Shown here: positions 41,761 through 51,007 of the stretch, in pieces
Numbering within the stretch: the stretch's first letter is position 1
How the letters are laid out: each line of letters opens with the position of its first letter
From: Algoriphagus machipongonensis
GTDB taxonomy: Bacteria > Bacteroidota > Bacteroidia > Cytophagales > Cyclobacteriaceae
Direction of reading: 5' to 3'
DNA: 64,000 nt
Assembly: GCF_000166275.1 (NCBI RefSeq)
Contig: NZ_CM001023.1
Span: 3,661,001-3,725,000 of the forward strand
Translations under genes and position numbers: made by a program
The notes under the pieces: model-generated
Told to the model about the DNA's origin: nothing
The model's input: only the letters and a program-made list of their open reading frames with translations
Databases searched by the model: none

Positions 41761-44139
41761 TTACTGGCTTGAAGAATTCTGCAATTGCTCCTGATAATAC
41801 TTCATCCGTTCCTCATTGCCAATAGCCTTATTCAATAAAAATAAGTTGGACAGCACGGACTTACTGGATCCGTATTTCAGAGCTTCCTCAAATACTTCAA
41901 TCGCTTCTTCTTCCTTCCTTTGAACAATCAGTGCTGTGCCTAGATTAGTTAAAGCAGAAAATTGATCTTCGTGGCCCGCTTCGACTGCTGCTCGAAAGTA
42001 TTTTTCGGCATCAGCATAATTTTTATCTTTCAAAAAAGCGATTGTACCAAGATTAGTGGACACCACAGAGTTGGTGGGATCCAATTGATAAGCTATTAGG
42101 AATTTGGTCTTTGCCGCCAAGGTATCTCGGGTTTCTATCAGTGCTTTTCCATAAGCTGGGTAATAGGATGGGTATTTTTCTGCTCCTCCAAATTCTTCAA
42201 TCTCACTTTCAATCTTCCCATATTCGGATACTGCCAGAGCAAAGTTTTTTGCTTCGAAAGCATCGTTTCCTGCTCTCATGGTAAGTAGAAATGCGGTTTC
42301 TTCCACCGAATATTCATCATCTTCAGACTTATAACTAGCCGCTTTATCTAAATCACCTTCTTCAGTATATAAGTAGGCCAAATTTCTTCTTAATTCCGGT
42401 TCTTCTTTTTCAGCCAAAGCCAATTCAAAATATTTGATTGCATTTGCATTATCATTAAGACGCATGTAAGTGAGTCCCAAGTTTTTATATGCAGGGTGAA
42501 GATCCGGCTTTTCTGCATTCAAGCTTTCTAAGTACAGGGATTTTGCTTTTTCATACTCTCCTTCCTCATAGGAAATAGCAGCCAATTTAAACTTGGAGAA
42601 ATAATTATTAGGTAGTTTTTTGAGACTTTCATTCAATACAACTTTTGCTCTAGCGGTATCTCCTACTCCTAGTAAAGCCTCAGCAAATGGGGCCAAATAC
42701 TGTGATACAGGAGCATCTTTCCCCAAAATTTGATACATACGATCATATTGCTTTACTGCTTCTTCATAATATGGTTTTGCTGAATCCACCGAGGTCTTTT
42801 TGATTTCTGCACCTTTTAACCTCAATTCCTCTGCATACATCACATGAGTCCTCCAGCTAGTCGGTGCAGTTTTCACTCCAGAGGAAGAAAGCGCGATAGC
42901 ATCTTTCCAGACTTTTGCCCTATCTACCGTCTTCCAGCTAAAAGCAAGCATCACCGGCAAAAGAACAAGAATTGCAACCATCGCTTGTTGCTTCACCTGA
43001 AAATTCAATAGCAGTCTATAGAGCCCATAAACCAGCAAAAAACTAAATGCGAGAGAAGGAATGAATAAAAATCGCTCGCCTAGATTGGATCCAATTGTTA
43101 AAGATTGAGTCAAGTTTGCGAAAATGGAGAAAGTCGCCAGATAAAAAAGAATTCCGAAACTAAATAAACTTCTACTCTTAAAGCCTTTATACACCAAGTA
43201 AAATAACGCTCCAAAAAGGATCAAACTTACCCAGACCAATGGGTTTTGGAAACTTTGAACATCAAAATGAGAGAAGGAATAATCCCAAGACAATGGATGT
43301 GGAAATACCAATAACTTTAAATATTGGAGGTAGATGTAAAGGTTAGTAGCAAGTCTCTCCCCACCACTCAAACCATATAAAATCGAATTGATTTTTGAGT
43401 CATAAACTGTTGCGGCACTGTCCAGAACAAAAGCACGACAAATCATATAGATCACCACCGGAATAAAGAACGGAATCACCTCTTTTAGACTATCCAATAC
43501 CTTTTTGTTTTGGAAGAAATAGGCAATAAAGGCTACTACAGCCATCAAAGTAATCGTTTCTTCTTTTGATAAAAGAGAGAGAAAAAACAAAAACCCTATC
43601 AAAATTTGCTTACCTAAAGTCAGTCTATTTTCGCTTTTGAACCAGATTAATATAGCCGAAAAAGCAAACAAGGAAGCCAGCAAAGTATCCCTACTTTTAA
43701 CAGAGGCCACCACTTCTGTATGCAAAGGATGGACAGCATATAAAGCTAAAATCAGTAAGGGAACAAAAATCGGCAGCTCTTTTTTCGAACATAGGTCAAC
43801 CAATAATTTGCCTACGATAAGCAATAAAAAGAAGTATAGAACTACATTAATAACATGCCCATTGGAAGCATTAAACTCTCCAAAAATCTGATACTCTACC
43901 GCAAATGTCAGCAATGTAAAAGGCCTATAAATACTGGTATTGACGGGATTTATGGTAATGAAATTCATGGAACCGTACTTAAATAACTCGGTCCATTCAG
44001 ACAATCCCTTTTGTGTTACTCTATTGAAATAAGCATAGATTCCATCATCACCTGTGTATTCATAATCATAGGTATGAAAATATAAACCAGCTCCTAAAAG
44101 CGAGATGGCTATTATCCAAAAAATAACTTTTTGCTTCAT
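41761..44139 (-). CDS. TMTC-like membrane protein: GT-C glycosyltransferase fold plus TPR
   Basis: 792 residues. About ten membrane helices in the first 400 residues carry the GT-C signature acidic pair (YTGDDGIYAYFN) and HPLHTEVVASVKSRDTLL, as in TMTC-type protein O-mannosyltransferases. The C-terminal half (about 440-785) is a set of around ten tetratricopeptide repeats. It may glycosylate exported proteins or lipid-linked acceptors; substrate unknown. Last in a run of minus-strand genes. Confidence 0.85.
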   Translation of the reverse strand: MKQKVIFWIIAISLLGAGLYFHTYDYEYTGDDGIYAYFNRVTQKGLSEWTELFKYGSMNFITINPVNTSIYRPFTLLTFAVEYQIFGEFNASNGHVINVVLYFFLLLIVGKLLVDLCSKKELPIFVPLLILALYAVHPLHTEVVASVKSRDTLLASLFAFSAILIWFKSENRLTLGKQILIGFLFFLSLLSKEETITLMAVVAFIAYFFQNKKVLDSLKEVIPFFIPVVIYMICRAFVLDSAATVYDSKINSILYGLSGGERLATNLYIYLQYLKLLVFPHPLSWDYSFSHFDVQSFQNPLVWVSLILFGALFYLVYKGFKSRSLFSFGILFYLATFSIFANLTQSLTIGSNLGERFLFIPSLAFSFLLVYGLYRLLLNFQVKQQAMVAILVLLPVMLAFSWKTVDRAKVWKDAIALSSSGVKTAPTSWRTHVMYAEELRLKGAEIKKTSVDSAKPYYEEAVKQYDRMYQILGKDAPVSQYLAPFAEALLGVGDTARAKVVLNESLKKLPNNYFSKFKLAAISYEEGEYEKAKSLYLESLNAEKPDLHPAYKNLGLTYMRLNDNANAIKYFELALAEKEEPELRRNLAYLYTEEGDLDKAASYKSEDDEYSVEETAFLLTMRAGNDAFEAKNFALAVSEYGKIESEIEEFGGAEKYPSYYPAYGKALIETRDTLAAKTKFLIAYQLDPTNSVVSTNLGTIAFLKDKNYADAEKYFRAAVEAGHEDQFSALTNLGTALIVQRKEEEAIEVFEEALKYGSSKSVLSNLFLLNKAIGNEERMKYYQEQLQNSSSQ

Positions 44140-44223
44140 TCTATTCTTTTTAGAAACAGGAAATTAAGGATAAAAGTCAAAAATATGAATAGCGAAGATT
44201 TAAGTGCTTCAATTCTATAAATT

Positions 44224-44742
44224 TTAAAATTCCTTTTTCATCAAAAAATCTGTCTGCACTTCATCTCCAAAAGGGAAAGGGTGTGAACTGAATTTTTCAA
44301 GGCCATTCTTTTCGTAAAATCGGATCGCCCTTTTATTATGCTCCCAAACTCCTAACCACATGTATTTTTTCCCTAAACTCCTTGCATAGGATTCGGCATG
44401 ATCCAACAATCTTTTACCCAAACCTAAACCAAGGTAAGCTTTCAACAAATAGAGTCTCGCAATCTCCAAGCTTTCTGGATCTTGAATGTCTGTTTGTGCT
44501 GGAACCAGGTTCACCTTGCAGTACCCAATGATGTGGACATCTTTTTTTGCGATAAAAAAAGTGGATGCTTCGTTCTGAAATTCATCCTTAAATTGATTGA
44601 TCGTAAAGGCTTCTTCTAAATAGGCCATCACATTCTCGATTTTATTTCCTTCACGAAAAGATTCCAAAAAAGACTCTCTTGCCATTTTTACCAAGTCTTC
44701 CAAGTCATGGATTTTTGCTTTCTGTATTTGAACCTCTTGCAC
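44224..44742 (-). CDS. GNAT family N-acetyltransferase
   Basis: 172 residues from a GTG start (no nearby ATG), 4 bp after the upstream gene. Acetyl-CoA motif LLKAYLGLGLGKRLLDHAE and WLGVWEHNKRAIRFYEKNGL are clear. Substrate unknown. In the run FAD oxidoreductase, Xre-cupin, unknown protein, GNAT. Confidence 0.85.
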   Translation of the reverse strand: MQEVQIQKAKIHDLEDLVKMARESFLESFREGNKIENVMAYLEEAFTINQFKDEFQNEASTFFIAKKDVHIIGYCKVNLVPAQTDIQDPESLEIARLYLLKAYLGLGLGKRLLDHAESYARSLGKKYMWLGVWEHNKRAIRFYEKNGLEKFSSHPFPFGDEVQTDFLMKKEF

Positions 44743-44746
44743 CCGC

Positions 44747-45355
44747 TTAGTTTTTATTGAGAATCTTCAATGCCTGATCAATTTGAGAATTCGGAAACTC
44801 TCCTAAAATGGCTCGATATTCGCCACTGGGATGAATAACTACAAAGCTTCTACAGGGATAAGGATATTTAAAAAACGCTTCTTCAAAGGCATTATCTGGA
44901 TCAGGTATCCAAGTAATTATCCCTTGATATTTCTCCAAACCATGAGGATTTTTGTAAATATAAGATGGCTCAGAAGCATCTCTTTTCTCTGCAGTTTTTA
45001 ATAGCCATTCATGGCTTTTTTTAAAATACTTGGTATCGTAAGCATGATCACCTGTAGAATTACATTCGTCTTTACCCGGATAATAAATAACAATTAGCGA
45101 TTTCTGATTATTTAAATCTTCTAGCTTGCCTAACTTTTCATAAAAAGAATAGGGATCTACTTTTCCAAAAGGCATGCGGTGGATCAACATCATCAAGTCT
45201 TCCTCTTCGCCAGGAATCCCAAAATAAGGTCCGTTGAGAATTTTGTCTTGAAATTCCTCTTTTGAAACGGACTTACCTAATTCATCTCTATACCTCGTCT
45301 GGCTAAGGACAGAGATAGAAAAACTTAAAAACAGAATAAGTAAAAGCCACCTCAT
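44747..45355 (-). CDS. secreted protein of unknown function
   Basis: About 202 residues. I prefer the ATG at 45355, which gives a clean signal peptide (MRWLLLILFLSFSISVLSQ); a TTG at 45373 would overlap the upstream gene. The mature part has SLIVIYYPGKDECNSTG, IITWIPDPDNAF and SFVVIHPSGEYRAILGEF, suggesting a thioredoxin-like or alpha/beta fold. I do not recognise the family. The Xre-cupin gene ends one base upstream, so the two are coupled. Confidence 0.7.
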   Translation of the reverse strand: MRWLLLILFLSFSISVLSQTRYRDELGKSVSKEEFQDKILNGPYFGIPGEEEDLMMLIHRMPFGKVDPYSFYEKLGKLEDLNNQKSLIVIYYPGKDECNSTGDHAYDTKYFKKSHEWLLKTAEKRDASEPSYIYKNPHGLEKYQGIITWIPDPDNAFEEAFFKYPYPCRSFVVIHPSGEYRAILGEFPNSQIDQALKILNKN

Positions 45356-45356
45356 T

Positions 45357-45935
45357 CTACCTCTTTTGCTCAAAGAAATAAACTACCAGCATCTTCACAG
45401 GTACTTTCCCCTCATTGACGGGATTGTGCGTTAAGCGCCCATCAAACAACATAGAATCCCCTTCATTTAAGAAAACACTTTGGTCTTTGAAGATATATTT
45501 CACGGAACCTGAAATGATGTATTTGTATTCAAAGGCCTCGGTAGTTACAAAGTTCCGTTTGGCTCCTGGTTGGATTTCCAGCAGCACAATATCGATGGTG
45601 CTACTAGGCATTTTCCTTGTAAAAATCCTAGAGTAATCGAATCCTAAGGCATCTTCTTTTTCAAACTTTTGATACTCATTTTTCCTCTGCACAAAGACTT
45701 TGGTTCCACTGCTAAATTTACTCAACTCAGTAAAAAATGAATCAAAATCAACCTCTAAGGCTTGAATGATTTCAATCAAAACCAGTAAAGAAGGGATAGT
45801 TCTTCCATTTTCAATTTGGGAAATAAGTCCTTTGGTAACTCCTGCACGATCTGCAATGTCTTGAAGCGTGAGACTCTTTTCTTTCCGAACTGATTTAATT
45901 TTATTACTTATTTGCGCGACTACTTCATTTTCCAT
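45357..45935 (-). CDS. Xre-cupin transcriptional regulator
   Basis: 192 residues. Helix-turn-helix (9-65, LTLQDIADRAGVTKGLISQI) and a C-terminal cupin (about 105-190, IQPGAKRNFVTTEAFEYKYII, FLNEGDSMLFDGRLTHNPVN). Xre-cupin regulators sense small ligands through the cupin. It follows the FAD oxidoreductase gene on the same strand and is the probable regulator of the aminophosphonate-type locus. Confidence 0.92.
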   Translation of the reverse strand: MENEVVAQISNKIKSVRKEKSLTLQDIADRAGVTKGLISQIENGRTIPSLLVLIEIIQALEVDFDSFFTELSKFSSGTKVFVQRKNEYQKFEKEDALGFDYSRIFTRKMPSSTIDIVLLEIQPGAKRNFVTTEAFEYKYIISGSVKYIFKDQSVFLNEGDSMLFDGRLTHNPVNEGKVPVKMLVVYFFEQKR

Positions 45936-46012
45936 AGTCTGAATACTTTTTCATAATCTATTGGGTAACAAAAAGACAAATTGTCAATATACAAACTGTT
46001 GCAAAATACGAT

Positions 46013-47140
46013 TTATATTCTTTCAACCACTTCCTCTCCTAAACCAAATGAAAGTGTCATTCCTGCTCCTCCCATTCCATTGACAATAGTCACTGAATCG
46101 TCTATATCTTTCACAAAATCAATGGCTCCATTGGTCATTTTCGGATAGATCCCATGCCAGGAAGAACCGATACTCCAGTCTTTAAACTGTGCAAATGTCT
46201 TTAAAAAATCAATAATTAGTTGATTGATATGATTCTGATCAAAGGGATCTAAATTCAAACCATATTCATGACTATCCCCAATCGTGAGTTCTCCTAGTCC
46301 ATTTTGAGATACCATGACATGAATTCCCAATTCCAATAATTCAGGATATTGTTCTTGATAGATACTTTTCAATTCGGGTAAGGACTTCGCTACTTCAAAG
46401 CCTTTGTAATGAATAAAACTCAAACCAGCACATAGCGGTGGGCCTATTCGCCAATCTTGGGGTTGCTGAACCAGTCGCATCATCTGCAGCTTGCACTTGG
46501 TTATTGGAGTAGCTTCAAAAACCTCTGGATACAAAGTCTCAAAGTCAGCCCCAGAGCAAACAAAAACTTTGTCAGCAGACCAGGATTTCTTCCCACTATA
46601 AACCGTATTCCCTTCAATTCTCGAGATGGCTTTGTTCCAAATAAACTCCACATCCTCCAATGAATTCAAATATTTGGCAGTCTTAAGAACCGCTTCTCTC
46701 GGATCTACAATCATCTCATCAGCAGACCAAAGAGCTCCTTTGAGCCCTTCTAACTTGGTGGCGGGACTTAGGGCTGCTACCTGAGTTGGAGAAAGAGCTT
46801 TTGCAGATTTGACACCATCCATAGCAGCGGTATACTCTTCTACTACTTTCATCTCCAAGTCGGTATAGGCAAGGTGAAGCGAGCCCGTTTCTTCTGCAAA
46901 AAACTCTGCTTTCGCACTCATTTCTTTCCAGATTTCCTTAGCTCTTAAAGCACGGTCATAAGCTGGCCCAAGAGTTTGTCCGATGGGCCAGATCATCCCA
47001 AAATTTCTTACCGATGCTCCTTGTGCCTGAGGATGCCTTTCAATAACCCTGACTTTCCAACCTTTGGATTGGAGGGCTCTTGTGATAGATAAGCCAACAA
47101 TTCCGGCTCCTATTACGATCGCTGAAGGTTTAGTACTCAT
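46013..47140 (-). CDS. FAD-dependent oxidoreductase, TIGR03364-like (phosphonate-associated)
   Basis: 375 residues, DAO family. Dinucleotide-binding motif VIGAGIVGLSITRAL (7-21), SVRNFGMIWPIGQTLGPAY, ADEMIVDPREAV and C-terminal IVNGMGGAGMTLSFGLGEEV. It matches the TIGR03364 oxidoreductases found in 2-aminoethylphosphonate catabolic loci, thought to oxidise amino- or N-alkyl-aminophosphonates. Divergent from the PhnZ-like gene and followed by an Xre-cupin regulator, which supports that role; exact substrate is inference. Confidence 0.85.
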   Translation of the reverse strand: MSTKPSAIVIGAGIVGLSITRALQSKGWKVRVIERHPQAQGASVRNFGMIWPIGQTLGPAYDRALRAKEIWKEMSAKAEFFAEETGSLHLAYTDLEMKVVEEYTAAMDGVKSAKALSPTQVAALSPATKLEGLKGALWSADEMIVDPREAVLKTAKYLNSLEDVEFIWNKAISRIEGNTVYSGKKSWSADKVFVCSGADFETLYPEVFEATPITKCKLQMMRLVQQPQDWRIGPPLCAGLSFIHYKGFEVAKSLPELKSIYQEQYPELLELGIHVMVSQNGLGELTIGDSHEYGLNLDPFDQNHINQLIIDFLKTFAQFKDWSIGSSWHGIYPKMTNGAIDFVKDIDDSVTIVNGMGGAGMTLSFGLGEEVVERI

Positions 47141-47212
47141 TAAACTATTACTTTTTTGTATTTCAAATCTAAAAAACTAAATCTCTTATAAAATCGAGCT
47201 CATGTTACAAAA

Positions 47213-47246
47213 AAAGGGAGCTTTGTGCAAAACACTCACTCCCTTT
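47213..47246 (-). terminator. terminator-like hairpin in the leader of the FAD oxidoreductase gene
   Basis: On the minus strand AAAGGGAG...CTCCCTTT (arms 47239-47246 and 47213-47220) is followed by a T run, the form of an intrinsic terminator, about 70 nt before the FAD gene ATG. It may be a leader attenuator. Confidence 0.55.
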
Positions 47247-47295
47247 GAGGCAAAACCAACTCAATAATTGTTTAGCAAAATTAAACATTTGTAAA

Positions 47296-47303
47296 CAAAA
47301 ATA
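47296..47303 (-). promoter_or_regulatory. candidate -7 box of the FAD oxidoreductase gene
   Basis: TATTTTTG on the minus strand is an exact TAnnTTTG match, about 155 nt upstream of the ATG and upstream of the terminator-like hairpin. The -33 element is not obvious. The rest of the 329-bp gap is A+T rich without an ORF. Confidence 0.4.
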
Positions 47304-47469
47304 AAATTAGAGAAGTGAAGTGTATGTTAATTATTTCTTCCTTTCGATGTTTATATTTCAAGATACCTTAATCACCTTTCAATTGATTTTTTCACCAAAA
47401 TTTAACGTGACAATATCATTAATATAGCCTTCTAAAGGTTATTTTGGTAATGAATTAAAGTAGCTAAAA

Positions 47470-48048
47470 ATGAAGCCTACATTTATTGAAAAGTCCAAAA
47501 ACAAAAGGTTAGCTCTGATTTTTGATTTGTATGAAAAATATGGAGACGATGATTACATCGGCGAACCTGTTTCACAAATTGAACATATGTGTCAATCTGC
47601 TCAGTTGGCAGAAAAAGAAGGCTATGATGAGGAAGTTATTTTAGCTGCTTTTTTTCATGATATTGGACACCTGTGCGTTCATTTGGGAAGTTTTGAATCG
47701 ATGAATGGCTATGGAATCAAAAGCCATGAAAAGATTGGCGGTGATTTTTTAAGGGATATGGGCTTCCCTGAGCGCATTGCCAAATTGGTGGAGAATCATG
47801 TGCAAGCAAAGCGATACCTAACTTTTAAAAACCCTGCATACTTTGACAAACTTTCGGAAGCAAGCAGGAAAACCTTGGAGTTCCAAGGTGGAAAAATGAA
47901 TGAATCTGAGGCAAAGGAATTTGAAAACGATCCCTTATTTGAGGTTTCTATAAAAATGAGAAATTGGGATGAATTGGCCAAGCTGGAAAATGTCCCCCTT
48001 CCAGATTTAGGAGTTTACCGGAAAATAGCTGAAAGACTGATCGCTTAA
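47470..48048 (+). CDS. PhnZ-like HD-domain mixed-valent diiron oxygenase
   Basis: 192 residues. HD-domain ligands His39, His63-Asp64, His67, His86, His110 and Asp167 reproduce the spacing of PhnZ (34, 58-59, 62, 80, 104, 161) with an offset of 5-6. Tyr29 and Glu32 (DYIGEP) match the PhnZ substrate-site Tyr24 and Glu27. PhnZ cleaves 2-amino-1-hydroxyethylphosphonate to glycine and phosphate. The PhnY-type hydroxylase is not in the window, so the substrate may be a related aminophosphonate. Divergent from the FAD oxidoreductase gene. Confidence 0.8.
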   Translation: MKPTFIEKSKNKRLALIFDLYEKYGDDDYIGEPVSQIEHMCQSAQLAEKEGYDEEVILAAFFHDIGHLCVHLGSFESMNGYGIKSHEKIGGDFLRDMGFPERIAKLVENHVQAKRYLTFKNPAYFDKLSEASRKTLEFQGGKMNESEAKEFENDPLFEVSIKMRNWDELAKLENVPLPDLGVYRKIAERLIA

Positions 48049-48082
48049 TTGAAGTATATTTAAGTAATAAAATCCCCACGAG

Positions 48083-48988
48083 ATGCAATCTAACATAGGA
48101 TTAGTATTGGAAGAAAAGGCCACCAGCATTGGTAATTTTATGGTTGGCAGATTACTTCCATTTAAACAAAAGAGGGCGGTAGGTCCATTTCTATTTATCG
48201 ATCATATGGGACCCGCTTGTCTTAAAGAGCATCAAAACGTCGACGTTCCTCCTCATCCACACATTGGGATATCTACTTTAACCTATTTGTTTGAAGGCTC
48301 CATTTTTCATCGGGACAGTCTAGGGAATGCGATCGAAATTAAACCCGGTGAAGTAAATTGGATGACGGCTGGTAAAGGCGTGGTTCACTCTGAAAGAACG
48401 CCTGAATATTTGAGAAAGGATGATAAATTCTTACATGGGTTTCAAATATGGATTGGCTTGCCAAAGGAGTTAGAACAATCGGATCCCTCCTTTCATCACA
48501 TCAATAAAGAAGAAATCCCAACTTGGGAAGAGAGCGGTATCGCCTACAAATTAATCGCAGGAGAAATCATTGGCAAAAAGTCTCCGGTGCCGACTCATAG
48601 TCCATTATATTTCCTAGAAATCAGCACGAAAGAAGCGCAAAAAATCACTATTGGAGATAAATTATTTGGGGAGGTAGGGATGTATGTTCTATCCGGATCA
48701 GTAAAAATTGAGGGGAATGATTATGGTAGCAAGCAGCTACTTGTGGCCAAAAATGCTTCCCTCTGTGAATTTGATACAAATGGAGAGACGACGCTCTATC
48801 TTTTTGGTGGTGATCCTTTTCCGGAAGAGCGTTTTATGTTTTGGAACTTTGTACATTCCGATAAAGAGGTTTTAGAGCAAGCGAAAAAAAACTGGAAAGA
48901 ACAGAACCTGGAGGCTTTCCCAAAAATCCCGAATGATGATCAAGAATTTGTTCCTCTCCCAGAAAGCAAGTTCAAAATGAAATCATAA
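48083..48988 (+). CDS. pirin family protein
   Basis: 301 residues, bicupin. The N-terminal cupin holds the metal motif VPPHPHIGISTLTYLFEG and NWMTAGKGVVHSERTPE; the C-terminal half is the pirin_C domain (LFLFGGDPFPEERFMFWNFV). Bacterial pirins include quercetin dioxygenases and redox sensors; role here unknown. It begins 34 bp after the PhnZ-like gene and may be cotranscribed. Confidence 0.93.
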   Translation: MQSNIGLVLEEKATSIGNFMVGRLLPFKQKRAVGPFLFIDHMGPACLKEHQNVDVPPHPHIGISTLTYLFEGSIFHRDSLGNAIEIKPGEVNWMTAGKGVVHSERTPEYLRKDDKFLHGFQIWIGLPKELEQSDPSFHHINKEEIPTWEESGIAYKLIAGEIIGKKSPVPTHSPLYFLEISTKEAQKITIGDKLFGEVGMYVLSGSVKIEGNDYGSKQLLVAKNASLCEFDTNGETTLYLFGGDPFPEERFMFWNFVHSDKEVLEQAKKNWKEQNLEAFPKIPNDDQEFVPLPESKFKMKS

Positions 48989-49071
48989 GCTCTTTCTCCC
49001 AAATCAAGAACTTTTGAGCTAAAAGGAATTTTTGAATTCAATAGGAAACCTTCTAAAAAGTCCTGGAGCAA

Positions 49072-49995
49072 TTAATTAAAAGATGCCCTAAAATCGAGAG
49101 GAGAAAGATTTGTTTTGTTTTTAAACAATTTGCTAAAGGACTGCGAGTGTTCAAAACCTAATTCAAAAGCTATTTCTCCAACGGATAAATCCGTGGCAGA
49201 AAGTTTCTCTTTTGCAATCGCAATTAGTTTTTCATGAATGTGATTTTGCGTACTCAAACCTGTTAAAGATTTTAAGCAATTGGAAAGATAATTAGGAGTA
49301 ACATTCAGCTCATTTGCGACAAACTGCACGGTAGGCAATCCTTGATTTCTCAAACTATTCCTTTTGAAATACTCATTTAGCACATCCTCCAAGCGAGTAA
49401 GTAAGCTATGATTTTGCTTCCTTCTGGTAAGAAACTGCCTTTCGTAAAAACGCTCAGCATAATTCAGTAATAATTCGATTTGAGAAATAATTATTCCTTG
49501 GCTAAACTGATCAATTGAAGCCTGATATTCCAGCTGAATATTCAACATTAATTGCTCCATGATCTGTTCCTCTTTTTCGGATAGAAAAAGAGATTCTGTT
49601 ACTGCGTATTCAAAGAAAGAATATTCTTTTATCCGCTTCGCCAAAGACGTGTTCCAGATAAAATCAGGATGGATCAGCAAGATCCACCCTGATGGCTTTT
49701 TATTCGGATCACTTTCTAAATACGCTACATTCAATATCTGATTGGGAGCAAAAAAAGACATCATCCCCTCGTCAAAATCGTACTCCATTTGTCCGTAACG
49801 GTATTTCCCGGGAACATCCTTTTTAATAGAAATAGAAAAATAGCCAAGAAGCCAACTCACATGATTGTACTCAGGAAAGTACTTTACAGTGCTATAATCT
49901 ATCAAACTTACCAGAGGATGCAAAGGAGGTTTCAAACCTCTGAATTTGTGGAATTCAGAAATCGAATTAACCTTGACTATAGGAGTACTTTTCAT
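49072..49995 (-). CDS. AraC family transcriptional regulator
   Basis: About 307 residues from the ATG at 49995 (MKSTPIVKVNSISEFHKF). A GTG 78 bp upstream would run into the SDR gene and is rejected. N-terminal cupin-like ligand domain and C-terminal double helix-turn-helix (TVQFVANELNVTPNYLSNCL, SVGEIAFELGFEHSQSFSKL). It lies 11 bp after the SDR stop in the same direction; 21-bp-spaced direct repeats before the SDR gene are its likely binding site. Confidence 0.92.
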   Translation of the reverse strand: MKSTPIVKVNSISEFHKFRGLKPPLHPLVSLIDYSTVKYFPEYNHVSWLLGYFSISIKKDVPGKYRYGQMEYDFDEGMMSFFAPNQILNVAYLESDPNKKPSGWILLIHPDFIWNTSLAKRIKEYSFFEYAVTESLFLSEKEEQIMEQLMLNIQLEYQASIDQFSQGIIISQIELLLNYAERFYERQFLTRRKQNHSLLTRLEDVLNEYFKRNSLRNQGLPTVQFVANELNVTPNYLSNCLKSLTGLSTQNHIHEKLIAIAKEKLSATDLSVGEIAFELGFEHSQSFSKLFKNKTNLSPLDFRASFN

Positions 49996-50006
49996 ACAAA
50001 TATTGA

Positions 50007-50768
50007 TTAAAGAAATATTCCACCGGAAACTTCGATTCGCTGCCCATTGATCCAGCGGGCATCTTCGCTGCACAAGAAGGCTACCACTCCTCCAATGTCT
50101 TCCGCTTCCCCAACTCTTCCCAATGCCGTAGCACCAGAAATCAGCTTTCTTTTCTGTTCGTTATCCCGGTTTTCTCCTCCGCCAAACTCAGTTGCAATAG
50201 CACCAGGAGCGACTACATTTGCTCTTATTTTTTTACCTGCCAGTTCCTTCGCCAGATAGCGGGTCAATACATCCACTCCACCTTTCATGGCTCCATAAGC
50301 AGAGGAATTAGGAAGGCTAAATCTTGACAATCCTGAAGAAACATTAATGATGCCTCCTCCCTCGCTGAGGAAAGGAACAGCCTTTTGTGTGAGAAAATAT
50401 ACTCCTTTTAAATGAATGTTTGCCATCTCATCAAACATGGCTTCGGTTGTATCCAAGAAAGGAACATACAATCCCGTTCCGGCATTATTGATCAGGAAAT
50501 CAAATGTTTCGCGCTGCTTTTCGCTTTGTAGGTACTCATACAGAACCGTAAAAAACGCATCAAATCCTTTGATATCACTGGTATCCAATTGTAGAGCTTT
50601 CGCAGTTTGCCCCAATTCCTGAATTTGAGTAACAACTTCATTGGCAGCTTTTTCATTGGTATGGTAGGTAATAATTAAGTCATTTCCTTTTTCGGCCAAC
50701 CGAAGAGCCATATCTCTTCCCAATCCGCGACTTCCTCCTGTTACTAAAGCTATTTTTTTTCTATTCAT
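50007..50768 (-). CDS. short-chain dehydrogenase/reductase
   Basis: About 253 residues from the ATG at 50768 (MNRKKIALVTGGSRGLG), the normal SDR start; an upstream ATG at 50855 would add 29 residues and overlap the operator repeats. NAD(P)-binding TGGSRGLG, NNAGTGLYVP, catalytic Ser in INVSSGLSR and YGAMK (Tyr and Lys), and C-terminal INGQRIEVSGG. Substrate unknown. Operon with the AraC regulator. Confidence 0.92.
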   Translation of the reverse strand: MNRKKIALVTGGSRGLGRDMALRLAEKGNDLIITYHTNEKAANEVVTQIQELGQTAKALQLDTSDIKGFDAFFTVLYEYLQSEKQRETFDFLINNAGTGLYVPFLDTTEAMFDEMANIHLKGVYFLTQKAVPFLSEGGGIINVSSGLSRFSLPNSSAYGAMKGGVDVLTRYLAKELAGKKIRANVVAPGAIATEFGGGENRDNEQKRKLISGATALGRVGEAEDIGGVVAFLCSEDARWINGQRIEVSGGIFL

Positions 50769-50819
50769 TTTATCTGTTGTTTTTGTTTCTACAAATCTCA
50801 GGTAAATACTGTTCCGAGG

Positions 50820-50851
50820 TGTAGCCAAATCTAGGAATGATGTAGCCAAAT
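50820..50851. promoter_or_regulatory. 21-bp-spaced direct repeats, AraC-type operator
   Basis: TGTAGCCAAAT at 50820-50830 and 50841-50851, start-to-start 21 bp, the usual spacing of AraC-family half-sites. They lie 52-83 nt upstream of the SDR ATG (50768). A near-copy occurs at 52701-52732. Confidence 0.65.
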
Positions 50852-51007
50852 TCATGAATTTAATAAATTGAAAATGAACTTAGTCCAAGAGACAAAGAAT
50901 GAAAAATAAGCTATCCATGTGCAGTTATCATTAGACAATAAGTAATTAGCATTAACTTGACTTTTTACCAGTTGTATATATTGGTATTTCTAAAATGATT
51001 TTTGAAG

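Noticed and set aside
49996..50073. AraC regulator starting at the GTG at 50073
   Set aside because: The extra 26 residues overlap the SDR coding end and do not resemble AraC N-termini; ATG at 49995 fits.
50769..50855. SDR starting at the ATG at 50855
   Set aside because: The extension precedes the normal SDR start and overlaps the 21-bp-spaced operator repeats.
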